From JAWWPY01 sp964412845 (GTDB lineage Bacteria; Actinomycetota; Actinomycetes; Streptosporangiales; Streptosporangiaceae): DNA of 12,329 bases. The stretch spans positions 1 to 12,329 of the forward strand of contig CAYPQM010000185.1 of assembly GCA_964412845.1 (NCBI GenBank), written 5' to 3'. The notes under the pieces are model-generated. The model did no database searches. It saw only the letters and a list, made by a program, of their open reading frames with translations, and was not told the DNA's origin. The translations under genes and the position numbers were made by a program. This document shows, one piece after another, positions 1-6,991 of the stretch (the first letter of the stretch is position 1; the number at the start of each line of letters is the position of its first letter).

Positions 1-1
1 C

Positions 2-115
2 GAAGCGATCGCCGCCCGCGACCCCGACCTGGCCGAACGCTACCTGAGCGCGCACATCCGCAGTGTCCGCGACGACCAGCTCAGGGCGCTGGAAGAGGCC
101 GCCGATCATGCTTGA
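2..115 (+). CDS. C-terminal end of a GntR-family regulator (FCD domain), partial
   Basis: An open frame enters from the left edge and ends at TGA 113-115, giving 37 residues. They include AIAARDPDLAERYLSAHI, which resembles the last helices of the FCD ligand-binding domain of FadR-subfamily GntR regulators (an A-x-x-x-x-D-x-x-x-A-x-x-x-x-x-x-H pattern). The winged-helix DNA-binding part lies outside the window. The stop is only 9 nt before the first possible TenA start and the strand is the same, so this protein is the natural candidate regulator of the downstream operon. The family call rests on a short tail and could be wrong; another all-helical regulator C-terminus is possible. Confidence 0.55.
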   Translation, partial: EAIAARDPDLAERYLSAHIRSVRDDQLRALEEAADHA

Positions 116-124
116 CTTCGGTGG

Positions 125-910
125 ATGATATCTGATGTGCTGCACATTATGTCGGAGATGCCAGGCTCAAGCCTGTCTCTGGCCCTGCGGGAGCGGGGCC
201 GGGCGGCCTGGGCGGCGGCGACCAGCCACCCGATGGTGCGGCAGATCGGCGCGGGCACGCTGCCGCACGAGACCTTCCGGCATTACTTCGAGCAGAACAT
301 CCTCTACCTGGAGGATTACGAGCGGGCCATCNNNNNNNNNNCCATCGGCCTGATCATCGGGAAGGCGCCCGACTACGCCGCCGTCGACGTGCTCAGCCGC
401 TTCCTCCGGCAGATCGCCGGCGTCGAGATCCCGTCGAATGTCGAGTTCCTGCGCCGGCTCGGCGGGTCACCGGCCGCGCCGGGCGCCATGACCACGATGC
501 TGCCGGTCACCTACGGGTACACGCGGCACCTTCTTTACACGTCGGCCCAGGGCACCTGCGCGGAAGGGCTGACCGCCGTGCTGCCCTGCCAGTGGAGCTA
601 CGGGGAGCTCGCCACGCCGCTCATGGCCGCCCTGCCCGATGACCCGGTGTATGCCGACTGGGTGTCGATGTTCGGCCATGGCGGCTACTCAGCGCTCGTG
701 GCGGAGACCACCGGGCTGCTTGACCGGCTGGCTGACCCGGCTGACGAGGCCGCGGCGGCCCGCCTCGCGTGGATCTTCGATACCTCGACCCGCTACGAAG
801 TCCAGTTCTGGGATATGGCCTATGGCGCGCCTGCCGCCGATGCCGCGCCGGCCGGCAACGGCACGCGGGCCGGCCATGCCGCGCCGTCCGGGAAGGAGCC
901 TGGCCGATAA
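125..910 (+). CDS. TenA/thiaminase II family protein (contains assembly gap)
   Basis: TenA proteins hydrolyse aminopyrimidines in thiamin salvage, or thiamin itself, as soluble all-helical enzymes. The frame shows the family order: HPMVRQIGAGTLP (35-47), the helix FRHYFEQNILYL (51-62), AVLPCQWSYGEL (151-162) and STRYEVQFWDMAY (221-233). Compared with B. subtilis TenA from memory, the catalytic Cys135 is Cys155 and Glu205 is Glu225. The pyrimidine-binding Asp44 is replaced by Asn58, so substrate specificity may differ. Ten Ns at 332-341 add four unknown residues; numbering here includes them. The flanks suggest the true protein is five residues shorter. ATG 125 lacks a good ribosome site; ATG 149 or 158 would also retain the whole domain. 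About 28 low-complexity Ala/Gly/Pro residues follow the domain. The stop overlaps the next start (TAATG). Family call firm, substrate unknown. Confidence 0.88.
   Translation: MISDVLHIMSEMPGSSLSLALRERGRAAWAAATSHPMVRQIGAGTLPHETFRHYFEQNILYLEDYERAIXXXXIGLIIGKAPDYAAVDVLSRFLRQIAGVEIPSNVEFLRRLGGSPAAPGAMTTMLPVTYGYTRHLLYTSAQGTCAEGLTAVLPCQWSYGELATPLMAALPDDPVYADWVSMFGHGGYSALVAETTGLLDRLADPADEAAAARLAWIFDTSTRYEVQFWDMAYGAPAADAAPAGNGTRAGHAAPSGKEPGR
135..147. promoter_or_regulatory. Perfect 13-bp palindrome, possible operator
   Basis: ATGTGC-T-GCACAT is a perfect inverted repeat with six-base arms and a one-base centre. It lies in a locally AT-richer stretch between the regulator stop at 115 and ATG 149. GntR-family proteins bind short palindromes of this size, often at their own operon. 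If translation starts at ATG 149 or 158, the site is non-coding. If it starts at ATG 125, the site lies inside codons 4-8. Function is inferred from position and symmetry only. Confidence 0.35.
332..341. other. Assembly gap of ten Ns inside the TenA gene
   Basis: Ten undetermined bases interrupt the TenA frame. The five bases before the gap (CCATC, 327-331) are repeated immediately after it (CCATC, 342-346). Removing the Ns and one copy gives ERAIGLIIGKAPD, which matches the usual TenA spacing between the YL pair and the Lys-Ala-Pro region. The gap is therefore probably a scaffolding placeholder between overlapping contig ends, not missing DNA. Confidence 0.9.
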
Positions 911-1935
911 TGCGCGCTGCCCGAATCTTCGAGGACCTCAGCCTGCGCCTGGTCGATGTGCCGACTCCGGTGCCGGGCCCCGGCGAGGTCCTGGTGCGAG
1001 TGCACGCGGCCGGCGTGTGCGGCACGGACCTGCACATCCTCGACGGCATGATCAAGCCTGATCCCTATCCGATGACCCTCGGGCACGAAGCGGCCGGGGT
1101 CGTGGCGGTGACCGGTGAGGGCGCCGGGCTGCAGGCCGGCGACCGGGTGGCGGTCTACAACAAGCACTTCTGCGGCTGGTGTGAGCAGTGCCTGGCCGGC
1201 CGGCCCAACATCTGCGACCGGGAGCCCGGTCAGCTTGGCTTCAACACCGATGGTGGCGACGCGGAGTACCTGGTGGTCCCTGAGCGCAACCTGGTGCCGG
1301 TCCCGGACACGGTGGACTTCGCGACGGCCGCCGTGCTCAGCTGTGCCGGGATGACGGCGGTGCACGCGGCCAAGCTGTCCGTGCTCCGGCTGGGCCAGAC
1401 CGCGGTCGTGAATGGCATAGGCGGCGTCGGGATCCTGGTCACCCAGGCGGCCCGGCATGCCGGAGCGCGGGTGATCGCGGTCGCCGATTCGGCGGACAAG
1501 CGCCAGCTGGCCCTGGAGCACGGGGCCACCGACGGTGTCATCGCGGCGGTGCCCGAGGACTACGAGGACCTGCCGGCGGCGGTCCGGGAACTCACCGGGG
1601 GGCGCGGCGCCGATGTCTTTTTCGATCTGGTGGGGACCACCGGGTCGATGACCGCCGGGATCCGGTGCCTGGCCAAGCGGGGCCGGCTCGTCTGCACGGG
1701 ATACACCGACCAGTCGCTCAGCGTGCATCCCATCGAGTTCATCCTGTCCGAGACCTCGCTCGTGGCGACGGTCGCGGCGACCAGGCAGGACCTGGTGGAC
1801 GCGCTCGGCCTGGCGGCCAGCGGCGCGATGACCGTGCCCATCGCGGGCCGCTTCCCGCTGGATGGGGTGGACGGCGCGCTCGACGCGCTCCGCAAGCGCG
1901 GCGTGCTGGGCCGGCAGATTCTCGATCTCGCCTAG
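910..1935 (+). CDS. Zinc-dependent medium-chain alcohol dehydrogenase
   Basis: This 341-residue protein has the normal length of the medium-chain dehydrogenase/reductase family, which oxidises alcohols or polyols, or reduces the matching carbonyls, with NAD(P). Visible features are the catalytic-zinc region with Cys37 in GVCGTD and His59-Glu60 in LGHEAAG, and the structural-zinc cluster Cys88, Cys91, Cys94 and Cys102. The Rossmann glycine motif is NGIGGVGILVTQ, followed by the adenine-ribose strand VIAVADSADKR. The frame stays open further upstream, but ATG 910 is the right start: it overlaps the TenA stop as TAATG and begins the canonical N-terminus MRAARIF. This indicates translational coupling. 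In context it would oxidise a hydroxymethyl or secondary alcohol of the pathway intermediate; the substrate cannot be read from sequence. Confidence 0.92.
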   Translation: MRAARIFEDLSLRLVDVPTPVPGPGEVLVRVHAAGVCGTDLHILDGMIKPDPYPMTLGHEAAGVVAVTGEGAGLQAGDRVAVYNKHFCGWCEQCLAGRPNICDREPGQLGFNTDGGDAEYLVVPERNLVPVPDTVDFATAAVLSCAGMTAVHAAKLSVLRLGQTAVVNGIGGVGILVTQAARHAGARVIAVADSADKRQLALEHGATDGVIAAVPEDYEDLPAAVRELTGGRGADVFFDLVGTTGSMTAGIRCLAKRGRLVCTGYTDQSLSVHPIEFILSETSLVATVAATRQDLVDALGLAASGAMTVPIAGRFPLDGVDGALDALRKRGVLGRQILDLA

Positions 1936-1950
1936 CCCGGAGGAATAGCG

Positions 1951-3312
1951 ATGAGCGACCGCATCATCATCAAGAACGGTTCCGTCGTGACCATGAACGA
2001 CGCGGGCGATGTCCTGTTCGGCGGGGCGGTGGTGGTGGAGGGTGACCGCATCGTCGACGTGGGCGATACCGCGGACGTGCTGGCCCGCCATCCGGCCGAG
2101 GGGGCCCGGGTGATCGACGCCGCGGGCCAGGCTGTCCTGCCCGGCCTGGTTGACCTGCACTACCACACGGCCCTGGGCAAGGGGTGGAGCGATCACCTGC
2201 CGCTGTGGGAGTACCTGGACACCTGCTGGTACCCGATCATCCGGGCCCTTGACCACGAGGCGGCGTACTGGGCCGCGCTGGCCAGCTACAGCGAGTCCAT
2301 CAAGTGCGGCGTCACGACCGTCAACGACATGTACCGGCAGCTCGGCGCGCTGGCCGAGGCGGCCGAGGAGATCGGGATCAGGGCGGTCCTGTCCAACGAC
2401 GTGGCGGACGCGGAGCACGACCTCGACACCCTGGAGGACAGCAAAGAGGCATTCCAGGCCAAGCACGGGGCCGCGAACGGGCGCATCGAGATCTACATCG
2501 GCATCGAGTGGCTGCCGCTGGCGTCCGAGGAACTGCTGCGGGACGCCCGGCTGCTCGCCGACGAACTCGGCACCGGCATCCACATCCACCTGAACGAGTC
2601 GCTGACCGAAGTGGAGAACTCCAAGCAGCGCTTCGGCCGCCGGCCGACCGAGGTCGCCTATGACGCGGGGATCCTCGGCCGCAATTGCATCGCCGCGCAC
2701 TGCGTGTGGCTGTCGGACACCGAGATCGCCCTGATGCGCGAGACCGGCACCCAGATCTCGCACAACCCGTCGTCGAACGCGAAGCTCGGCAACGGGATCG
2801 CCCGGCTGCCGGAGATGCTGAACGCCGGGATCAACGTGGGTCTCGGCCATGACGCGGCCGAGTGCAACAACAGCCGGGACATCTTCGAGGTGATGAAGTT
2901 CGCCTCGCTGATCCACCGGGCCAGCCGGGTGGACTCCAGCCTGCAGCAGGCGCCCGACGTGGTCCGGATGGCGACCAGGAATGGCGCGGACGCGCTGGGC
3001 CATGAGACCGGGCGGCTGGAGCGGGGCCGGAAAGCGGACCTGATCCTGATCGACCTCAAGAGCCAGATGTTCACGCCGCTGATGCCGGAGAATCAGGCTC
3101 ACCTGTTCTCGCACCTGGTGTTCGCCGCGAACGGAAGCTGCGTCGATACCACGATGATCGACGGGAAGATCGTGATGGAGAACCGCCAGCTCACCACCGT
3201 GGACGAGCAGAAGGTGCTGCGTGAGGCCAACGATGCCTTCCGCCGGATCCTGGACCGGATGGTGGTGCCGCCATCGGCGTTATCCGCTCCCTTGTGCTTG
3301 GCGACCCGGTAG
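1951..3312 (+). CDS. Metal-dependent amidohydrolase (MTA/SAH deaminase-chlorohydrolase group)
   Basis: A 453-residue amidohydrolase-superfamily TIM-barrel enzyme. Members of this branch deaminate purines, pyrimidines or S-adenosylhomocysteine, or dechlorinate and deaminate s-triazines, using one divalent metal. Expected metal ligands are present: His70 and His72 (DLHYHT), His213 in HIHLNES with catalytic Glu216, His250 in AAHCVWL, and Asp301. The SHNPSSNAKLGNGIAR block (270-285) is typical of the MTA/SAH deaminase and triazine hydrolase branch. The usual Gly-Thr-Asp before the metal Asp is Gly-His-Asp here (299-301), followed by AAECNN, which is unusual. A strong GGAGGA at 1939-1944 lies six bases before ATG 1951. 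It sits 15 nt after the dehydrogenase and overlaps the next gene by 19 nt. A deaminase or aminohydrolase on an N-heterocycle is likely; the exact substrate is not determinable. Confidence 0.9.
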   Translation: MSDRIIIKNGSVVTMNDAGDVLFGGAVVVEGDRIVDVGDTADVLARHPAEGARVIDAAGQAVLPGLVDLHYHTALGKGWSDHLPLWEYLDTCWYPIIRALDHEAAYWAALASYSESIKCGVTTVNDMYRQLGALAEAAEEIGIRAVLSNDVADAEHDLDTLEDSKEAFQAKHGAANGRIEIYIGIEWLPLASEELLRDARLLADELGTGIHIHLNESLTEVENSKQRFGRRPTEVAYDAGILGRNCIAAHCVWLSDTEIALMRETGTQISHNPSSNAKLGNGIARLPEMLNAGINVGLGHDAAECNNSRDIFEVMKFASLIHRASRVDSSLQQAPDVVRMATRNGADALGHETGRLERGRKADLILIDLKSQMFTPLMPENQAHLFSHLVFAANGSCVDTTMIDGKIVMENRQLTTVDEQKVLREANDAFRRILDRMVVPPSALSAPLCLATR

Positions 3313-4835
3313 TTTCCCTCGGCGCCCAGACCCTGATCCCCGACGGTGGCCTGGTCATCGAGGATACGGCCATCGTCGCCGCCGGGCCGCGGGCCGAGAT
3401 GCAGGCCATGGGCCCGTTCGACCGGGTCCTCGGCGGCCCGGGGCATTTCGTCCTGCCCGGCTTCGTGAACTGCCACTACCATTCCGAACTCGCCATCGGC
3501 CCGGGCCTGTACCAGCACATCTTCGAGAAAGCGAACGTGTACATCCAGGGCGCGGTCGGCCCGATCGCGGAGCAGGACCTGTACTACGGGATCCTCTGGG
3601 GGCTGGTCACCGCGATCAAGGGCGGCCAGACCGGCACCGTGGACATGTACTACGGGCGGCCCAGCCTGCCGGACTTCGGCTGCGAGCCCGCCCTGCGCGC
3701 CTACCAGGATGCCGGCCTGCGCACCGCGTTCGGCCTGGTCAGCCGGGACCAGAACATCTACGCGCACGAGCCGGATGACCAGTTCCTGGCCCGTCTTCCG
3801 CCGGACCTGGCCCGCGAGGTCCGCGACTCGCCGATGGGGTACGCCTGGCCGGTAGCTGAGGTGATGGCGAGCTTCGAGCGGCTCTCCGCGACCTGGCATG
3901 GGCGGGACGACCGGATCCGGATTGTCACCGCCCCCGACTGGACACCGGCCTGTTCCGACGACCTGTACCGGCGGTGCCGCCGGGCGGCCGACGAGCACGG
4001 CACCGGGATGATCACGCATGTTCTGGAGACCCGCGCGGAGATGCTCTTCAACCTGGCGGCCTACGGCAAGCCCGCCGTGCGCCGGCTGGCGGACCTCGGG
4101 GTGCTCACCCCGGCGACCGTCCTGGAGCACTTCGTCTGGGTCACCGACGAGGAACTCGCCGTCTTCGCCGACTCCGGCGCGGTGGCGTCCAACAATCCCG
4201 GCTCGAACCTCCGGCTGTCCACCGGGATCTGCCGGGTCCGCGACATCATGGACACCGGCGGCCGGATCGCCTTCGGCACGGACGGCATCTCGTTCTCCGA
4301 TCGCGATGACTTCTTCACCGAACTCCGGCTGGCTGCCTACCTGCAGCGGCTGCCGCGCGACTTCGGGCAGGGCCGCCTGGACAGCGAGCAGGTGCTCCGC
4401 GCCGCCGCGGTCAACGGCGCCCAGGCGCTCGGCCGGCCGGCCGAGCTGGGCAGCCTGGAGCCAGGCAAGTACGCGGACCTGCTCATCGTCGGCAAAGACC
4501 GGATCTTCTTCCCGCCCGGCCGGTACGACAGCGAGCCGTTCCTGGATGTGCTGCTCGACCGCGCCGAGTCATCGGACATCGACACGGTGATGGTGGGCGG
4601 CCGGGTCCTGATGGAGGGCGGCCGGGTCACCATCGTGGACGAGGCCGTGGTCCGCGAGCGCTTCGCCGAGGCCATGGCGCAGCGCGTGTACCGCCCGTCC
4701 GCCGAGGTCCAGCGGTGGGCGGAACTCGGCACCCTGGTCGAGCCCTACCTGCCCGACTTCTACCGTCCCTGGTACGAGACCCGCATCGACCCGGCCTACA
4801 CCTACAACGCCAAGACCCCACCCGCGGCCCGGTGA
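3294..4835 (+). CDS. Second metal-dependent amidohydrolase, paralogous to the preceding gene
   Basis: A 513-residue amidohydrolase of the same broad deaminase branch, with His61 and His63 (NCHYHS), His242 in ITHVLET with Glu245, His279 in LEHFVWV and Asp330 in FGTDGIS. These cover the metal and catalytic positions expected of the fold. The block corresponding to SHNPSSN of the first paralogue reads SNNPGSN (299-305), so the usual His there is Asn300. It has about 60 more residues than its partner, mostly a longer insert after the first barrel strand and a C-terminal extension ending PYLPDFYRPWYETR. The only visible start is GTG 3294, inside the end of the preceding gene and without a clear ribosome site, which points to translational coupling. 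The two enzymes probably act on successive or related amines, or form a complex. The substrate is unknown. Confidence 0.86.
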   Translation: MLGDPVVSLGAQTLIPDGGLVIEDTAIVAAGPRAEMQAMGPFDRVLGGPGHFVLPGFVNCHYHSELAIGPGLYQHIFEKANVYIQGAVGPIAEQDLYYGILWGLVTAIKGGQTGTVDMYYGRPSLPDFGCEPALRAYQDAGLRTAFGLVSRDQNIYAHEPDDQFLARLPPDLAREVRDSPMGYAWPVAEVMASFERLSATWHGRDDRIRIVTAPDWTPACSDDLYRRCRRAADEHGTGMITHVLETRAEMLFNLAAYGKPAVRRLADLGVLTPATVLEHFVWVTDEELAVFADSGAVASNNPGSNLRLSTGICRVRDIMDTGGRIAFGTDGISFSDRDDFFTELRLAAYLQRLPRDFGQGRLDSEQVLRAAAVNGAQALGRPAELGSLEPGKYADLLIVGKDRIFFPPGRYDSEPFLDVLLDRAESSDIDTVMVGGRVLMEGGRVTIVDEAVVRERFAEAMAQRVYRPSAEVQRWAELGTLVEPYLPDFYRPWYETRIDPAYTYNAKTPPAAR

Positions 4836-5846
4836 TCAGGTGCCGGTGATGCCCAGCACCGCGGCGACGTTGCCGCCCATGATGCCGGCCAGCTTGCGCT
4901 CCGGGATCGGCGGCAGGCTGACGGCGGCGGCTTCCTCGTTGACGGTCATCAGCTTGTCCCGCAGTTTCACCGGGTCATAGAGGAAGCCGGGGTAGTCGGT
5001 GCCGAAAAAGATCTTCTCCAGCGGCACGAAGGCCGGCTCGCAGCGGTGCAGGAACAGGAACAGATCGCGCCGGGTGAGGGTCGCGATCAGGTACGACAGC
5101 TCCGCGTAGAAGTGCGGGTGCTTGGTGAGCAGGAACAGCGCCTCGTCCACCCAGGGCAGTCCGCAGTGCGCGATGATGATCATCAGGTCCCGGAATTCCC
5201 GGCCGATGTCGTCGAGCAGCGCCGGGCGGCCTAGTTCCAGCTTGGCGTCGATGCGCGTCGACCCGGCCTGGTGGATCATCACCGGGATGCCGAGGTCGGC
5301 GGCCTTGCGGTAGATAGGGAAGGCCAGGTCCCGGTCGTTGGCGGCCCAGTGCTGATACATCGGGTAGAGCTTCAGCCCGGTCAGGCCCAGTTCGCGGACC
5401 GCGCGGTCCAGTTCGGCCACCGCGGCGGCCGGCCCCCTGAAGGCCGGGTTGACCGACGCGAAGCCGATGAAGTGCTCAGGATCGGCCCGGACAACCGCGG
5501 CGATGTAGTCATTGCACTTCTCGGGGTCGGGTGGCCCCGCGACGCCGAGGATGCCGTCGGTGTCCACGGTGCCGATCAGGTGACCGTCGAGATGCTGCGG
5601 CGAGACGGCCAGGACCACGATCTTGTCAAAGCCCGGGTGATCGCCCAGCGATTCGCGGGGGCCGATCAACGGCCAGCCGCTCCGGGCCAGCCCGCTGGCC
5701 GCCCACTCGTCCTCGGTCGGCAGGCGGTGCGACGGCAGCCGGCCCATGCTCCGGTAGATGCACAGCGATCCCTCCCGCCCGTAGTCCACCGTGAACCCCG
5801 GATCGGCGGCGAGACTGAGAATGTGGCTGTGCGCGTCGATGATCAC
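4836..5846 (-). CDS. Amidohydrolase-2 family (ACMSD-like) metal-dependent hydrolase
   Basis: A 336-residue TIM-barrel protein of the amidohydrolase-2 family, which includes aminocarboxymuconate-semialdehyde decarboxylase and related decarboxylases and hydrolases. Metal-ligand positions are clear: His6 and His8 in DAHSHIL, His192 in MIHQAG, His227 in IIAHCGLPW and Asp284 in FFGTDYPGF. GLKLYPMYQ (157-165) and the C-terminal GIMGGNVAAVLGI helix also fit the family. The start is GTG 5844-5846, preceded on the minus strand by GGGGAGGG about six bases away. Its stop abuts the stop of the plus-strand amidohydrolase with no base between, so the two operons converge and may read into each other. It is the last gene of the methyltransferase operon. 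Decarboxylase and hydrolase are both possible. Confidence 0.88.
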   Translation of the reverse strand: MIIDAHSHILSLAADPGFTVDYGREGSLCIYRSMGRLPSHRLPTEDEWAASGLARSGWPLIGPRESLGDHPGFDKIVVLAVSPQHLDGHLIGTVDTDGILGVAGPPDPEKCNDYIAAVVRADPEHFIGFASVNPAFRGPAAAVAELDRAVRELGLTGLKLYPMYQHWAANDRDLAFPIYRKAADLGIPVMIHQAGSTRIDAKLELGRPALLDDIGREFRDLMIIIAHCGLPWVDEALFLLTKHPHFYAELSYLIATLTRRDLFLFLHRCEPAFVPLEKIFFGTDYPGFLYDPVKLRDKLMTVNEEAAAVSLPPIPERKLAGIMGGNVAAVLGITGT

Positions 5847-5893
5847 TGCCTGGCCCTCCCCGGTGCCGCGAAGATAGTGCAGGCGAAGATCAC

Positions 5894-6097
5894 TTATGTT
5901 ACGGGGCCGGGTAACGCCCGCACGCGGGCTGGCTGAGGCCGGCCCCCGGCGAACATGTCGTAGAGATCGTCCGCGACCTGCCGGATGACGCCGGCGCCTT
6001 CGAGATCAGCGAGCAGGTCCGCGTCGATGGCGCGGTCGCCCAGGGCGGCGCCGAGCAGGTTGCCGCAGATCGCGCAGAGAGCACGATGCACCGCCAT
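5894..6097 (-). CDS. Small unknown protein between methyltransferase and amidohydrolase
   Basis: I do not recognise this 67-residue frame. It starts at ATG 6095-6097, 15 nt after the methyltransferase stop, and ends 47 nt before the amidohydrolase start on the same strand. Its first 50 codons have the strong G/C third-position bias of the flanking genes, which supports real coding. The protein has a Cys8-x-x-Cys11 pair (LCAIC), an acidic predicted helix around DADLLADLEGAGV, and a second amphipathic helix RQVADDLYDMFAG. The last 15 or so residues are Pro/Arg-rich and end with AT-rich codons. There is no signal peptide or membrane segment. No strong ribosome site is visible, so coupling to the upstream gene is likely. 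It may be a partner or accessory of the methyltransferase; this is a guess from position. Confidence 0.55.
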   Translation of the reverse strand: MAVHRALCAICGNLLGAALGDRAIDADLLADLEGAGVIRQVADDLYDMFAGGRPQPARVRALPGPVT

Positions 6098-6112
6098 CAG
6101 GTGGGACGGCCC

Positions 6113-6991
6113 TCAGCGCTTCCCGGTGACGGTCGCGTGGGCGAGGCAGGACAGGTCGATGGGGTGCAGCGAGTCGGACCGGCGCCACATCGCGGCGTCG
6201 ACCGCGTCGCACTGACGGACATGCTGGATGGACCCGAAACCGTGCTCCGCCAGCAGGCCGGACATGTCGCTGGGGGACAGGAACGTCAGCCAGGGCTCAC
6301 CGCGATCGGCGGCCACCGGGGCGACCTGCTCGACGTAACTGTTGCCGTCCGCGTCGCGCAGGCCCGCGGGCAGCATGTAGTCGGTGATCACCTCGGTGCC
6401 GGGCGCGAAGCTGCCGATGACCGCGAGGGTCTGGCCGATGGCCGCCTGGGTGAGGTACATGGTGACGCCGAGCCAGCTGACCAGCGCGGGCCGGGACGGA
6501 TCAAAACCCCCCTGGGCGAGCTGGCCGGCCAGCGAGCCGGTTTCAAAGTCGACGGGCACGAAGGTGAGGCTGTCCGGGGCGGGGATCCGCGCGGACGACA
6601 GCAGCCGCCGCTTCCACTGCTGGGTCGCCGGGTGATCGACCTCGAAGACCCGGATCAGGCCGGCCAGGCCGCGGCGGTAGGCGAACGAGTCAAGGCCCGC
6701 GCCCAGGATCACGTACTGCGTGACGCCCCGGCGGACGCTGCCGGCCAGGTGGTCTTCGGTATACCGGCTGCGGCAGGTGACCTGGGCCCGGGCCGACCGC
6801 AGGACCAGGTGGGTGCCGTGATTACGGTGATAACTGAGGAACTCCTCGGCCTGATCGCCCAGCAGGGCTGACGCCAGCACATCAGCGAAGATCGGCGGGT
6901 CGGCGTCGACGATCAGGTGCGCCGCGCGCGCGGCGGCGGCGGTAAGCGCAGTCTGGCTCGGCTGTTCGTTGGTATTCACGCGAGGGACCAT
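6113..6991 (-). CDS. Class I SAM-dependent methyltransferase (LCM/TIGR00027-type)
   Basis: A soluble S-adenosylmethionine methyltransferase of the leucine-carboxyl-methyltransferase-like family that is abundant in actinomycetes. Numbered from the upstream ATG at 7012, the signature blocks are TALTAAAARAAHL (21-33), RSRYTEDHL (81-89), the SAM-binding loop YVILGAGLDSFAYR (100-113), and FEVDHP (123-128), whose acidic residue should bind the ribose. VPVDFE and a WLGVTMYL helix follow. I chose ATG 6989-6991 because the seven codons upstream of it are AT-rich and look non-coding, and AAAGG lies about 11 nt before it. ATG 7012 remains possible; it would be nearly leaderless from the promoter seen upstream. 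It leads an operon with the small protein and the ACMSD-like enzyme. The methyl acceptor, probably a carboxyl or hydroxyl, is unknown. Confidence 0.87.
   Translation of the reverse strand: MVPRVNTNEQPSQTALTAAAARAAHLIVDADPPIFADVLASALLGDQAEEFLSYHRNHGTHLVLRSARAQVTCRSRYTEDHLAGSVRRGVTQYVILGAGLDSFAYRRGLAGLIRVFEVDHPATQQWKRRLLSSARIPAPDSLTFVPVDFETGSLAGQLAQGGFDPSRPALVSWLGVTMYLTQAAIGQTLAVIGSFAPGTEVITDYMLPAGLRDADGNSYVEQVAPVAADRGEPWLTFLSPSDMSGLLAEHGFGSIQHVRQCDAVDAAMWRRSDSLHPIDLSCLAHATVTGKR

Noticed and set aside
769..909. Upstream extension of the first dehydrogenase
   Set aside because: The frame is open but overlaps the conserved C-terminus of TenA. The canonical N-terminus MRAARIF begins at ATG 910, which overlaps the TenA stop.
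820..3114. Very long minus-strand open frame (764 codons) opposite the dehydrogenase and first amidohydrolase
   Set aside because: It runs antisense to two well-supported genes. Its product is rich in Arg, His, Gly and Pro with no recognisable domain, as expected for an antisense shadow in high-GC DNA.
3099..4130. Minus-strand open frame opposite the second amidohydrolase
   Set aside because: It is antisense to a gene with all catalytic residues in place, has low-complexity composition and shows no domain.
5271..5936. Plus-strand frame opposite the ACMSD-like gene
   Set aside because: It is an antisense shadow. The minus strand has complete metal-ligand motifs and a strong ribosome site.
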